DNA from: G016234445 sp964438865
GTDB lineage: Bacteria; Chloroflexota; Dehalococcoidia; Tepidiformales; Tepidiformaceae
DNA: 64,000 bases
NCBI GenBank assembly: GCA_964438865.1
Contig: CAYTMI010000006.1
Location: 136,626-200,625, forward strand
Direction of reading: 5' to 3'
Of the stretch, positions 25,003-34,374 are shown piece after piece (position 1 is the stretch's first letter; the number at the start of each line of letters is the position of its first letter). A program made the position numbers and the translations under genes. The notes under the pieces are model-generated. The model was not told the DNA's origin and searched no databases. It saw nothing but the letters and a program-made list of their open reading frames with translations.

Positions 25003-25475
25003 ACAAGCAGTATTACACCGATTGTGATAGCGGAGTCGGCAAGGTTGAATGCCGGCCAGTGCGGGAACTTCACGAAGTCCACGACTTCTCCGTTCGTGAC
25101 GCGGTCGATGAGGTTGCCGACGGCCCCGCCGAGCATCATCGCGAGCCCCAGGCGGAGGACAGGGTGGGCGAAGCCGGGGTTGAAGAGGAACACCAGGATC
25201 GCTGCCATCCCGAAGACGGAAGTCACGGCGAGGAGCGGTCCCGAGTCCTGGAGGATGCCAAACGCGGCGCCGCTGTTGGTGACGTGGACGAAGTGGACAG
25301 GCCAGCCGTCGGGCCAGACCTCCCCCCGGGCCAGGCGGCCGCTGACGAACCACTTGGTCAGCTGATCGAGGCCGACCACCAGCGCGGCGACTGCCAAGAA
25401 CCAGGCATCGCGAGGGCGGGCTGCCAGCTTCGGCCGGGCGAAACCAGGGGCGCGGCGTGCCGTGGCGTCTTCCAT
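24951..25475 (-). CDS. lspA: Lipoprotein signal peptidase II
   Basis: A 174-residue membrane aspartyl protease that cleaves prolipoproteins after lipidation. Conserved segments are LDQLTKWFV, TNSGAAFGIL, GGAVGNLIDRV (catalytic Asp) and FNLADSAITIG (second catalytic Asp). Four helices are visible, and the N-terminal extension of about 20 residues is longer than usual. TAAGAT ends 6 nt before the ATG, with no Shine-Dalgarno. First gene of lspA-rluD-gltX-tRNA-Gln. Confidence 0.94.
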   Translation of the reverse strand: MEDATARRAPGFARPKLAARPRDAWFLAVAALVVGLDQLTKWFVSGRLARGEVWPDGWPVHFVHVTNSGAAFGILQDSGPLLAVTSVFGMAAILVFLFNPGFAHPVLRLGLAMMLGGAVGNLIDRVTNGEVVDFVKFPHWPAFNLADSAITIGVILLVWTITFETREATSANSS

Positions 25476-25481
25476 CCCACC

Positions 25482-25487
25482 ATCTTA
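25482..25487 (-). promoter_or_regulatory. -10 box TAAGAT for the lspA operon (leaderless type)
   Basis: TAAGAT on the minus strand, six bases (GGTGGG) before the ATG at 25475. Confidence 0.5.
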
Positions 25488-25559
25488 CGGAATCGGCGCG
25501 TCCCGGGCGCTGGGGGACACGTTAAGCGGGCTTTCTTGGCACGCTGAAACGCGAACGGC

Positions 25560-25565
25560 TACGCT
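25560..25565 (+). promoter_or_regulatory. -10 box TACGCT for the sulfite-oxidase-like gene
   Basis: TACGCT at 25560-25565 predicts a start of transcription near 25572. The short leader contains an ATG at 25580 and then AGGAG in front of the preferred ATG at 25607. Confidence 0.45.
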
Positions 25566-25606
25566 GATACTTCACAGGCATGAGACTTCCCAGGAGACCC
25601 GCACCG

Positions 25607-26200
25607 ATGATCAGCCCCGGTACGAAGGAGATGCGTCCCGACGGCAAGCTGCGCCTGCCTCCCGGCCAGCACCTCACCACCGGCTGGCCCGTGCTCCACT
25701 ATGGCAGCATCCCCCGCATCGACCTCGCGACCTGGAAGCTCCACGTCTGGGGCCTTGTTGAAGAAGAGAAGACCTTCAACTGGGAAGAGTTCAGCGCTCT
25801 CGGCCAGGCGAAGGACGTGAGCGACATCCACTGTGTCACCACCTGGAGCAAGTACGACAACCAGTGGGAAGGTATCCCGTTCTCCGCGTTCCTGGACGCA
25901 ATCAAGCTGAAGCCGGAAGCGAAGTACGCGATGCTCCACAGCTACGGCGGCTACACCACGAACGTCCCGCTGGCGGACCTGAGGCGCGAAGGTGTGCTCT
26001 TCGCCCACACGCACAACGGCGAACCCCTCACGAAAGAACACGGCTGGCCGCTGCGCCTGGTCATCCCCCACCTCTACTTCTGGAAGAGCGCCAAGTGGGT
26101 GGGCGGCATCCAGTTCCTGGAAAGCGACCGCCCCGGCTTCTGGGAGACGTACGGCTACCACATCTACGGGGACCCCTGGCGGGAAGAGCGCTACAGCTAA
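25607..26200 (+). CDS. Sulfite-oxidase-like molybdopterin oxidoreductase, cytosolic short form
   Basis: A 197-residue protein of the sulfite oxidase / YedY molybdopterin fold. The likely molybdenum ligand is Cys76 in DIHCVTTWS. LHVWGLVEEEKTFNWEEF, LHSYGGYTTNVPL and PLRLVIPHLYFWKSAKWVGGIQF are typical of this small family. Unlike YedY it has no Tat signal and no dimerisation domain. I chose the ATG at 25607 because AGGAG lies 10 nt upstream; a nine-residue longer form from 25580 is possible. The ModE-like regulator at 42932 is the only other molybdenum-linked gene seen. Confidence 0.85.
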   Translation: MISPGTKEMRPDGKLRLPPGQHLTTGWPVLHYGSIPRIDLATWKLHVWGLVEEEKTFNWEEFSALGQAKDVSDIHCVTTWSKYDNQWEGIPFSAFLDAIKLKPEAKYAMLHSYGGYTTNVPLADLRREGVLFAHTHNGEPLTKEHGWPLRLVIPHLYFWKSAKWVGGIQFLESDRPGFWETYGYHIYGDPWREERYS

Positions 26201-26246
26201 GGCAGGGTGTAGCCTGAATGGCTCCAAGCTGAACGAGGAGCCTCCC

Positions 26247-26636
26247 ATGTCCAAACACGTCATTCGCCCGGCCGGCATTGTCAACTCGCCGGCCTATTCG
26301 CACGCGGTCAAGAAGACCGGCACGCCCGTGTTCATCTCGGGCCAGGTCGCGCTCGATGCCAACGGCGATCTCATCGGCGAAGGCGATGCCGCCGGGCAGA
26401 CGGACCAGGTGTTCCGCAACCTCCAGACGGTCGTTGAAGCCTGCGGCGGTTCCCTGGCGGACGTCGTGAAGCTGACCGTGTTCACCACGGACCTGGCTCA
26501 CCGCCCGGCTATCGGCGCAGCGCGGGGCCGCTACTTCACGGCTGGCGAGATGCCCGGGAGCACGTTCGTGGTGGTCTCGTCGCTGGCCGATCCGCGGTTC
26601 CTGGTCGAAGTCGAAGCTGTGGCGATGATCGACTGA
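26247..26636 (+). CDS. RidA family (reactive intermediate deaminase-like) protein
   Basis: A 129-residue trimeric YjgF/YER057c/UK114 protein. Visible are TPVFISGQVALDANGDLIGEGDAAGQTDQVFRNL and the C-terminal PGSTFVVVSSLADPRFLVEVEAVA. The catalytic Arg of true RidA (RVARA or PARSC-like segment, normally before the last strand) is replaced by MPGST; activity as an enamine deaminase is therefore uncertain. GAGGAG precedes the ATG. Confidence 0.88.
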   Translation: MSKHVIRPAGIVNSPAYSHAVKKTGTPVFISGQVALDANGDLIGEGDAAGQTDQVFRNLQTVVEACGGSLADVVKLTVFTTDLAHRPAIGAARGRYFTAGEMPGSTFVVVSSLADPRFLVEVEAVAMID

Positions 26637-26645
26637 GCCCCGCGG

Positions 26646-28337
26646 CTACGGCGCGGTGACTTTCGCCCCCGCGAGGAGTTCGCGCGCGGCTTCCCGCGTT
26701 GCGCCAGTCACGCCCCCGAGCATGGAGGCGAGTTCGTCCACGCGCGCGTCGCCCGCGACGGCAGTCACCTCCGACCAGGTGCGCCCGCCATCGCTCTGTT
26801 TCGCCACGATGTAGTGATGGGCGCCGTACGCTGCCACCTGCGGCAGGTGAGTCACACAGAGCACCTGGTGGCGGGCCGCGAGACGTCCCAGCGCCTCACC
26901 CACGAGCGACCCGGCCCTGCCGCCGACTCCTTCGTCGACCTCGTCGAGGACAACGACCCTCGGGCCGGAGGCGGCGCCGAGCACGGCCGTGAGCGCGAGG
27001 AGGAACCGGGAAGTCTCGCCACCACTCGCGACGGACGCCAGCGGCCTTGGCGCTTCCCCGGCGTTGAACGACGCCAGGAACTCGACGCGGTCGACGCCGG
27101 TCTCTGTGAACGCACGCGGCAGTGCCTCCGCGGTCACACCCTGCGCCGCCTCTGCCGAGACAAGTTCGTAATCAGGGGCGGGCACCGGGGGCCCGGCGGG
27201 GTCGTCCTCGCAAGCGAACCCCACAGCCAGCGCCGCCGCGCCCATCCCCAGGTGCCGGAGTTCGTCGTCAAGCCGGGCAACAAGCGCGGACGCGGCCCCC
27301 CTGCGGCCGTGGGAGAGCGTCGCTGCCTCCGCGGCCAACCGGTCCAGCAGCGCCGACTCCCGGGCGCGAAGGTCCTCGGCCGACGCCTCCACCCGTTCCA
27401 GGGATGCCAACCGTGCCTCCGCTTCCCTCCCGTAGGCGATGATCTCGGCCACCGTGTCGCCATACTTGCGCCGCAGGCGGGCGATCAGGTCGAGGCGCTC
27501 GTCGACGGCCGCGAGCCGCGCAGGATCGTCTTCGACCGCGTCCCGGTAGCGCCGCAACGCCCGCCCCAGGTCCCCGGCCGCGGTTTCGAAGAGCACGCCC
27601 TGGTCGGCGACCTCCGCCGCGGAGGGGTCACGGCCGGTCAGATCGTTGACCGCCCGGATGACCTCGGCCACGTCCGGGGAGTCGAGCGCGGTCAGCGCCG
27701 CGGCGGCGTCTTCGATGAGGCGGGATGCGTTCGCCAGGCGAGCGTGGTCGACCCGAAGGGCATCGTCTTCGCCCGGAGTGAGGCCGGCCGCCGCGATCTC
27801 TTCGGATTCGAAGCGGAGTTGGCCCACGAGTCGCTCCCGCTCGCGCACATCGGTCGCCAGGGAGACGAGGTCCCGCCGGACTTCGCGAAGAGCGCGCACA
27901 GTCGCCGCGACTGATGTCCGCGACTGCTGCAGCCCGGCGAAGGCATCCAGGGCCGCGAGCTGTACCGCGGGCCGCAGGATAGCCATCTGGTCCGACTGCC
28001 CGTGAATGTCGACCAGGCGGGAACCGAGTTCCTGCAGGGTTTCGAGAGTCGCAGGCTCCCCGTCGATCTTCGCCGATGAGCGTCCCGAGGCCCCCACGGA
28101 GCGCTCCAGCGTCATCTGCCGGCCATCGACGAAGAGCAGCGCTTCGACCGTGGCCCGCTCTGTCCCGGCAGCGATCACCTCACGCCCCCGGCGCGAGCCG
28201 AAAACGAAAGCGAGGGCATCGACGATCAGCGACTTCCCCGCGCCGGTCTCGCCGGTGAAGACGTTGAGCCCCGCGCCGGGCGTGACGACCACGGAGCGGG
28301 CGACGGCGAAGTTCGTGATCGTCAGGCGCTCAAGCAC
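26646..28337 (-). CDS. recN: DNA repair ATPase RecN
   Basis: A 563-residue SMC-like ATPase for double-strand break repair. The N-terminal Walker A is FTGETGAGKSLIVDAL, followed by a shortened coiled-coil region (about residues 150-340). The C-terminal signature SGGE (ASVASGGETSRFLLAL) and Walker B VVVLDEVDEGVGG complete it, with CVTHLPQVAAYG after. GTG start, overlapping the nadK stop by 8 nt, forms the operon tlyA-nadK-recN known from many bacteria. Confidence 0.95.
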   Translation of the reverse strand: MLERLTITNFAVARSVVVTPGAGLNVFTGETGAGKSLIVDALAFVFGSRRGREVIAAGTERATVEALLFVDGRQMTLERSVGASGRSSAKIDGEPATLETLQELGSRLVDIHGQSDQMAILRPAVQLAALDAFAGLQQSRTSVAATVRALREVRRDLVSLATDVRERERLVGQLRFESEEIAAAGLTPGEDDALRVDHARLANASRLIEDAAAALTALDSPDVAEVIRAVNDLTGRDPSAAEVADQGVLFETAAGDLGRALRRYRDAVEDDPARLAAVDERLDLIARLRRKYGDTVAEIIAYGREAEARLASLERVEASAEDLRARESALLDRLAAEAATLSHGRRGAASALVARLDDELRHLGMGAAALAVGFACEDDPAGPPVPAPDYELVSAEAAQGVTAEALPRAFTETGVDRVEFLASFNAGEAPRPLASVASGGETSRFLLALTAVLGAASGPRVVVLDEVDEGVGGRAGSLVGEALGRLAARHQVLCVTHLPQVAAYGAHHYIVAKQSDGGRTWSEVTAVAGDARVDELASMLGGVTGATREAARELLAGAKVTAP

Positions 28338-29181
28338 GTCCGACCGGGCTGGAGAGCTGGAATTCGAGCCGTTCGGCGAGGTCCGAGTAGAAGGACGACG
28401 CGTCCCGGAAGCGGGCAAAGCGGGTGATGTACTCGCTGATATGGACCTGGACGGAAACGCCGCTGTTGATCGGCAGATCGAGCTGGCCGTCTACACTGAG
28501 GATGGCCCCGTGGTCGGAGGTGACGCGCAGCTCGACCTCGGAGTCGGGCTGGAGGACGAGCGAGCGGCCGAGGGCTAGGTGAGCCGAAACCGGGGTCACG
28601 ACGAGATGATGCTCGGCCGGTGCGAGGATCGGCCCGCCCGCGCTCAACGAATAGCCGGTGCTGCCGGTCGGAGTGGAGACGATCATGCCGTCGCAGCGAT
28701 AGACAGCCACCCGTGCCCTGTCGATGTGGAGGTCGACGTAGATCGGGCGCCCGGGCGATCGGCGGCTGATGACGATGTCGTTGAGGCCGTGGTAGGTGGA
28801 CTTGCCGTGTTCAGGGTCATCGAGGTCGGCCCGGACCATGATCCGCTCTTCGATGCGCCAGTCTTCGGCGACGACCCGCTCGACCAGGTTGAAGAGGTCA
28901 CGCGGGCTCATATCGGTCAGGAACCCGAGGCGGCCCATGTTGACGCCAAGGATGGGGGCGCCGTGGCGCATCGCGACGCTCGCCGCGCGGAGGACGGTGC
29001 CGTCGCCGCCGACGCAGACGATCAGGCCCGCCGCGGCGATGATCGCCTCATCCACCTCGACCCATGCGTCGGAGACGTGGGCGGCGACCCCTCTGCGTTC
29101 GAACTCGCGGCCAATCTGGCCCGCGAAGGATGCGGCACCCTCGCTCGCGGGGTGGTGCAGGACGAGTGCCCGCTTCAGCAC
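28330..29181 (-). CDS. nadK: NAD+ kinase (ATP-NAD kinase)
   Basis: A 283-residue enzyme phosphorylating NAD to NADP. The key GGDGT motif is VCVGGDGTVLRAA (about residue 57); NMGRLGFLTD, TPTGSTGYSLSAGGP and VVTPVSAHLALGRSLV follow as expected. GTG start with GGAGGA six bases upstream; overlaps the tlyA stop by 7 nt. Longer readings upstream are shadows of tlyA. Confidence 0.95.
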   Translation of the reverse strand: MLKRALVLHHPASEGAASFAGQIGREFERRGVAAHVSDAWVEVDEAIIAAAGLIVCVGGDGTVLRAASVAMRHGAPILGVNMGRLGFLTDMSPRDLFNLVERVVAEDWRIEERIMVRADLDDPEHGKSTYHGLNDIVISRRSPGRPIYVDLHIDRARVAVYRCDGMIVSTPTGSTGYSLSAGGPILAPAEHHLVVTPVSAHLALGRSLVLQPDSEVELRVTSDHGAILSVDGQLDLPINSGVSVQVHISEYITRFARFRDASSFYSDLAERLEFQLSSPVGRA

Positions 29182-29918
29182 GCTGATTCCTCCGCCCGCG
29201 GACTTCGGAGCGCAACAAGGAACTCCAGGTTCCCATCGCCACCACGGACGGGGCACTCTACCACACCCTCGACGCTCCAGCTTTCCGGCGCGGCCCATTC
29301 CCGGAACTCGCGGAGGACGCGGGCATGGACGGCGGGGTCGCGGATCACGCCACCGCGGGGCACGCTCGCCGGGCCGGCTTCGAACTGCGGCTTCAGGAGG
29401 ACGATCCCGGGCGTTCTCGCGGGGAGCCGTGCGGCCACCGATGGCAGCACCTTCCGCAGCGAGATGAACGAGAGGTCCGCCACGAAGAAGTCGATCGGCG
29501 GCAGCTCCGGGAGGTCCCGCGCGTTCGTGCCTTCGACGAGGGTCACGCGGGGGTCTTCGCGCAGCTTCTGGTGGAGCTGTGCCCGGCCGACGTCGATGCA
29601 GAGAACCGAGGCTGCGCCGTGCTGGAGGAGGCAATCGGTGAACCCTCCCGTCGAGGCGCCGAGGTCGAGGCAGCGCAGGCCGCCAACGTCGACCGCGAAG
29701 GCAGCGAGCGCCGCTTCGAGCTTCCTGCCGCCACGGCTGACGTAGCGTTCGGACTCAGTCAGTTCGATGAGCGCGTCCGCTGGCAGCATTGTCGCCGGCT
29801 TCACGAGCGTGAGCGTGCCGACGCGGGCGCGGCCGGCCATGATCAGGCGCTGGGCGCCTTCGCGGCTTTCGGCGAGGCCACGCTCGACCAACAGGACATC
29901 GGCTCGCACACGGGACAT
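29175..29918 (-). CDS. tlyA: TlyA-family rRNA (cytidine-2'-O)-methyltransferase
   Basis: A 247-residue protein with an N-terminal S4 domain (RADVLLVERGLAESREGAQRLIMAG, residues 5-30) and an FtsJ-like methyltransferase domain (CLDLGASTGGFTDCLLQHGA, near residue 85). The family methylates 2'-OH of C in 16S and 23S rRNA. First gene of tlyA-nadK-recN; a GACAAT box six bases before the ATG suggests a leaderless transcript, divergent to the YbaK gene. Confidence 0.92.
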   Translation of the reverse strand: MSRVRADVLLVERGLAESREGAQRLIMAGRARVGTLTLVKPATMLPADALIELTESERYVSRGGRKLEAALAAFAVDVGGLRCLDLGASTGGFTDCLLQHGAASVLCIDVGRAQLHQKLREDPRVTLVEGTNARDLPELPPIDFFVADLSFISLRKVLPSVAARLPARTPGIVLLKPQFEAGPASVPRGGVIRDPAVHARVLREFREWAAPESWSVEGVVECPVRGGDGNLEFLVALRSPRAEESAC

Positions 29919-29924
29919 AGCTCG

Positions 29925-29930
29925 ATTGTC
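29925..29930 (-). promoter_or_regulatory. -10 candidate GACAAT for tlyA-nadK-recN
   Basis: GACAAT on the minus strand, six bases before the ATG at 29918. Weaker than the TAnnnT boxes because of the first G, but in the same position. Confidence 0.35.
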
Positions 29931-29983
29931 GATTGCCTACCCGCGGTTGTCGACCCACCCGTGAACCCAACCCCGCGCGGCGG

Positions 29984-29989
29984 TACGCT
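29984..29989 (+). promoter_or_regulatory. -10 box TACGCT for the YbaK/EbsC gene (leaderless type)
   Basis: TACGCT ends six bases before the GTG at 29996, the point where the YbaK alignment begins. Confidence 0.55.
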
Positions 29990-29995
29990 ATCGAA

Positions 29996-30475
29996 GTGAA
30001 GCCCACCGAGCGCGTTGCTGCCGCCCTGGAGGCCCTCGATCTCCCGGCGAAAGTTGTCGAATTCGACGCCAGCACCGCGACGGCGGAGGCGGCGGCGGCC
30101 GCGGTTGGCTGCGAACTCGGCCAGATCGTGAAGACCCTCGTCTTCATCGCCGACGGCCGGCCGACGATGGCGCTCGTCGCAGGCGACCAGCAGGTCGACA
30201 CGGTGAAGCTGGCCGAACTCCTTGGCGTCTCCCGCAAGCGCCTGAAAATGGGCTCGACCGATGAGGTGCTCGCGATGACCGGCTACCCGGTTGGCGGCGT
30301 TTCGCCCGTCGGGGCGCTCACCCCTTGCGACGTGGTCGCCGATGAAAGCCTTCGGCGGTTCGAACGCCTCTGGGCGGCAGCCGGCGGGCCCCATGCCGTC
30401 TTCGGGATCGGGCGCGAGGAACTCGTGGCGGCGACTGGCGCCCAGTGGGCCGCCATCGCCCGGGCGGAATCATGA
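29996..30475 (+). CDS. YbaK/EbsC (Cys-tRNA(Pro)/aminoacyl-tRNA deacylase) family protein
   Basis: A 159-residue trans-editing domain protein. It starts KPTERVAAALEALDLPAKVVEFDASTATAEAAA and holds the conserved Lys in CELGQIVKTLVF, plus TGYPVGGVSPVG, the loop typical of YbaK. It would hydrolyse mischarged tRNA such as Cys- or Ala-tRNA(Pro). GTG start fixed by the TACGCT box. Its stop overlaps the ATG of the UbiA-like gene (ATGA). Confidence 0.88.
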   Translation: MKPTERVAAALEALDLPAKVVEFDASTATAEAAAAAVGCELGQIVKTLVFIADGRPTMALVAGDQQVDTVKLAELLGVSRKRLKMGSTDEVLAMTGYPVGGVSPVGALTPCDVVADESLRRFERLWAAAGGPHAVFGIGREELVAATGAQWAAIARAES

Positions 30476-31404
30476 CGGCGGACGCCCGCGTCGTGGAGAC
30501 GGGCCCGTCCTGGCCGGCGCTCCTCCGCGCGCTGCGCCCCTACCAGTGGCCGAAGAACGTCGTGGTCTTCGCGGCCTTCACCTTCAGCGCCGGCGACGCC
30601 TGGCTACCGAAGGAGCCCGACACCTGGTGGCCGCTCCTTTGGCGGACAGCGGCGCTGATGGCGCTCTGGTCGATGGCGGCCAGCGCCACCTACCTCGTCA
30701 ACGACATCCGCGACCGCGAACTCGACCGCCTCCACCCGCGCAAGCGCTACCGGCCCATCGCCAGCGGGGCAGTCTCCGTGCGGACGGCGTGGGCGGCTGC
30801 GGCGGTCCTCGCGGCCGTGGCGTTGCCGCTCACCTTCGTGCTCGACACCGGTGCCGGGGGGATCCTGCTGGGCTATTCGGCGGTCATGACCGCATATTCG
30901 TTCGGACTGAAGCAGATCGCGATCCTGGACATCCTCATCCTCTGCAGCGGCGTCATCGGCCGGGCCGTCGCCGGGGGTGCGGCGATTGGCGTCGAGATTA
31001 GCCCGTGGCTCTACGTGTGCACGAGCTTTGCCGCCTTCTTCTTCGCCGCCAGTAAGCGCTGGGCCGAATTCCGGCAACTGGGCGTGGATGCGCCAGCCCA
31101 CCGCCCGGCGCTCGCGGCCTACAGCGGCGAGATCCTATCGCAGATGGTCGTCATCAGCGCCGCCACCGCGCTCCTCGCCTACGCGCTCTACACGATCGAG
31201 TCGGTCAACGTGCCCACGAACGGCGCGATGGCACTGACCATCCCGTTCGTCGCCTTCGCCCTGTTTCGCTACCTGCTGCTCCTGAACGGCACGCGAAGGA
31301 CCGACGCGCCGGACCAGATCCTGTTCACGGACGGGCAGATCCTCGTTGCCGTGGCCGGGTTTGTGGTCACGGCCGTGACGGTGATGGTCGTCCACAACAC
31401 GTAG
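30472..31404 (+). CDS. UbiA-superfamily prenyltransferase, decaprenyl-phosphate phosphoribosyltransferase-like
   Basis: A 310-residue membrane protein with about eight helices. The opening LRPYQWPKNVVVFAAFTFS and the first Asp-rich motif NDIRDRELDR (Asn77, Asp78, Asp81, Asp85) followed by HPRKRYRPIASG are characteristic of the DPPR synthase group. That group joins phosphoribosyl pyrophosphate to decaprenyl phosphate for arabinofuranose donors in actinobacteria. Another UbiA substrate cannot be excluded. Coupled to the YbaK gene by an ATGA overlap. Confidence 0.85.
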   Translation: MTADARVVETGPSWPALLRALRPYQWPKNVVVFAAFTFSAGDAWLPKEPDTWWPLLWRTAALMALWSMAASATYLVNDIRDRELDRLHPRKRYRPIASGAVSVRTAWAAAAVLAAVALPLTFVLDTGAGGILLGYSAVMTAYSFGLKQIAILDILILCSGVIGRAVAGGAAIGVEISPWLYVCTSFAAFFFAASKRWAEFRQLGVDAPAHRPALAAYSGEILSQMVVISAATALLAYALYTIESVNVPTNGAMALTIPFVAFALFRYLLLLNGTRRTDAPDQILFTDGQILVAVAGFVVTAVTVMVVHNT

Positions 31405-31419
31405 GGCGGGCCGCCGCGT

Positions 31420-32286
31420 TCAGTCCTGGGGATGGATTTCCTCGGCGCCCGGACCGGCAAGGCCTGGGCGACCGCTCCACACCCAGGCGAAGTTAGTACG
31501 GCTCACGCCCATGAGCATCCCGCAGAGCGCGCTGGGGTGGACAAAGAGCCCCACGTCCGGGTGTCCCTCGTCGCTGTTGGCGTAGCGGGCCTTGTTCGCT
31601 TCCAGGCGGGATGCGAGGCCGAGGACGTCGTCCGTTTCGACATAGCACATGTAGAGCGATGGCCCGCGGCGCTGGAAGAAGCGGTGCATGGCGCCGTCGC
31701 CCCACGTCTGGGTGATCTCCACGCGGTCCAGCTTCCCCGGGGGATCGAAGAGCGTCAGCGTGCCCTTGTAGCCGAACCGCTCGCTTTCAATGGGGCAGTA
31801 GCGGGTTGGGTCCAGGTCGAAGATGCGGGTGTAGAGGGCCGCAGTCTGTTGCCAGTCGAGGACCGGGTTGGTCACTTCATAGACATGGTTGATGACGCCA
31901 ACGCGCTCGCGTTCCACGACGGGAACGATGGTCGTGGGCATGCCGTGGGTTTCGGCGGCCGCGAGCACCAGCCGGCCTTTCTCCTCGGTGTAGGCCACGC
32001 GCTGCGAATCGAAGTGGCGCGCCATCTTGCCGACGTCCGCGGTAGCGAAGCCGACGCCGTAGAGACCCTGCCCCCAGCGTTCGGCGAAATCCTGCACGGG
32101 GCCGGGGCCGGCAGGCTGGAGGAACTCGAATTCGCTCACGCCGGCCTGGACGGTGGTCACGTGGGCGTTCAGCACCCGGGACCCGCCCTCGCTGACCTTC
32201 TCGGCGCCGAAGGCGGCCATCCAGGTGTGCACGGCGGCTTCGCGGTCCGCGACCACCAGTTGGATGCGGTCGACGTGGGAAAGCAT
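31420..32286 (-). CDS. Two-domain VOC (glyoxalase/dioxygenase-like) protein
   Basis: A 288-residue protein with two vicinal-oxygen-chelate domains: MLSHVDRIQLVVADREAAVHTW starts the first, and GVINHVYEVTNPVLDWQQTAALYTRIF the second (about residue 140). Candidate metal ligands are His4 and a Glu late in each repeat; which are used is unclear, and the substrate is unknown. GGAGG five bases before the ATG at 32286 decides the start. It meets the UbiA gene tail-to-tail with 15 nt between. Confidence 0.75.
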   Translation of the reverse strand: MLSHVDRIQLVVADREAAVHTWMAAFGAEKVSEGGSRVLNAHVTTVQAGVSEFEFLQPAGPGPVQDFAERWGQGLYGVGFATADVGKMARHFDSQRVAYTEEKGRLVLAAAETHGMPTTIVPVVERERVGVINHVYEVTNPVLDWQQTAALYTRIFDLDPTRYCPIESERFGYKGTLTLFDPPGKLDRVEITQTWGDGAMHRFFQRRGPSLYMCYVETDDVLGLASRLEANKARYANSDEGHPDVGLFVHPSALCGMLMGVSRTNFAWVWSGRPGLAGPGAEEIHPQD

Positions 32287-32348
32287 GGCGTCCTCCAGGC
32301 GGTGTCGGGGCACATTCTGGCATGAACTCCGGCCTCGCGCCCAAAGGG

Positions 32349-32372
32349 AAAGGGCCGGATGGCCGGCCCTTT
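32349..32372 (-). terminator. Terminator of the tig-clpP-clpX operon
   Basis: A perfect 10-bp stem (AAAGGGCCGG / CCGGCCCTTT) around a four-base loop, followed on the minus strand by TTTCCCTTT. It lies 29 nt after the clpX stop. Confidence 0.75.
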
Positions 32373-32400
32373 CGGTGGTTAGTGATTGGCTGCGGCCGAG

Positions 32401-33726
<1,326 letters not shown>

Positions 33727-33747
33727 GGCGTGTGTCCCCTTCCCCGT

Positions 33748-34374
33748 TTAGCGGCCGTCTGCCGGGCGCGCGAGCAATTCGTCGACCATGCCGTATTCCT
33801 TCGCACCCTGGGCATCCAGGTAGAAGTCGCGGTCAAAGTCCTTGGTGATCCGCTCAACGGGTTGACCCGTGTGGCTGGCGATGATGTTCCGGATGATCTC
33901 GTTGTTGCGAAGGATTTCCTTCGCGGCAATTTCAATATCGGTCGCCTGGCCCCGCGCACCACCCAGGGCCTGGTGCATGTGCACCGTGGCGTTGGGGAGA
34001 GCGAAGCGCTTGCCCTTGGCGCCGGCGCAGAGGAGGACGGTCGCCATGGACGCGGTCTGGCCGACGGCGATGGTCGACACGGCAGGCTCGATCAGCTGCA
34101 TCGTGTCGTAAATCGCCAGGCCCGAGGTGATGACCCCGCCGGGGGAATGGATGTACATGGAGATGTCCCGGTCCGGGTCTTCGCGCTGGAGGAAGAGCAA
34201 CTGCGCGACGATGAGATTTGCCACCTGATCATCGATCGGAGTCCCGAGGAAGACGATACGCTCTTTGAGCAAAAGCGAGAAAATGTCGAAGGCACGCTCC
34301 GAACGGGGGCCGCTTTCGATGACCGTCGGGATGATGGCCCGCACCAGCGGGTGGATCGTGTTGGCCTCGTTCAA
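33748..34374 (-). CDS. clpP: ATP-dependent Clp protease proteolytic subunit ClpP
   Basis: A 208-residue serine protease forming the ClpP barrel. The catalytic triad is Ser109 (GQTASMATVLL), His134 (VHMHQALGG) and Asp183 (FDRDFYLDA). IHSPGGVITSGLAIYDTM is the substrate-binding strand. TTG start overlaps the tig stop (TTGA) and is preceded by GAGGAGG. Confidence 0.97.
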   Translation of the reverse strand: MNEANTIHPLVRAIIPTVIESGPRSERAFDIFSLLLKERIVFLGTPIDDQVANLIVAQLLFLQREDPDRDISMYIHSPGGVITSGLAIYDTMQLIEPAVSTIAVGQTASMATVLLCAGAKGKRFALPNATVHMHQALGGARGQATDIEIAAKEILRNNEIIRNIIASHTGQPVERITKDFDRDFYLDAQGAKEYGMVDELLARPADGR

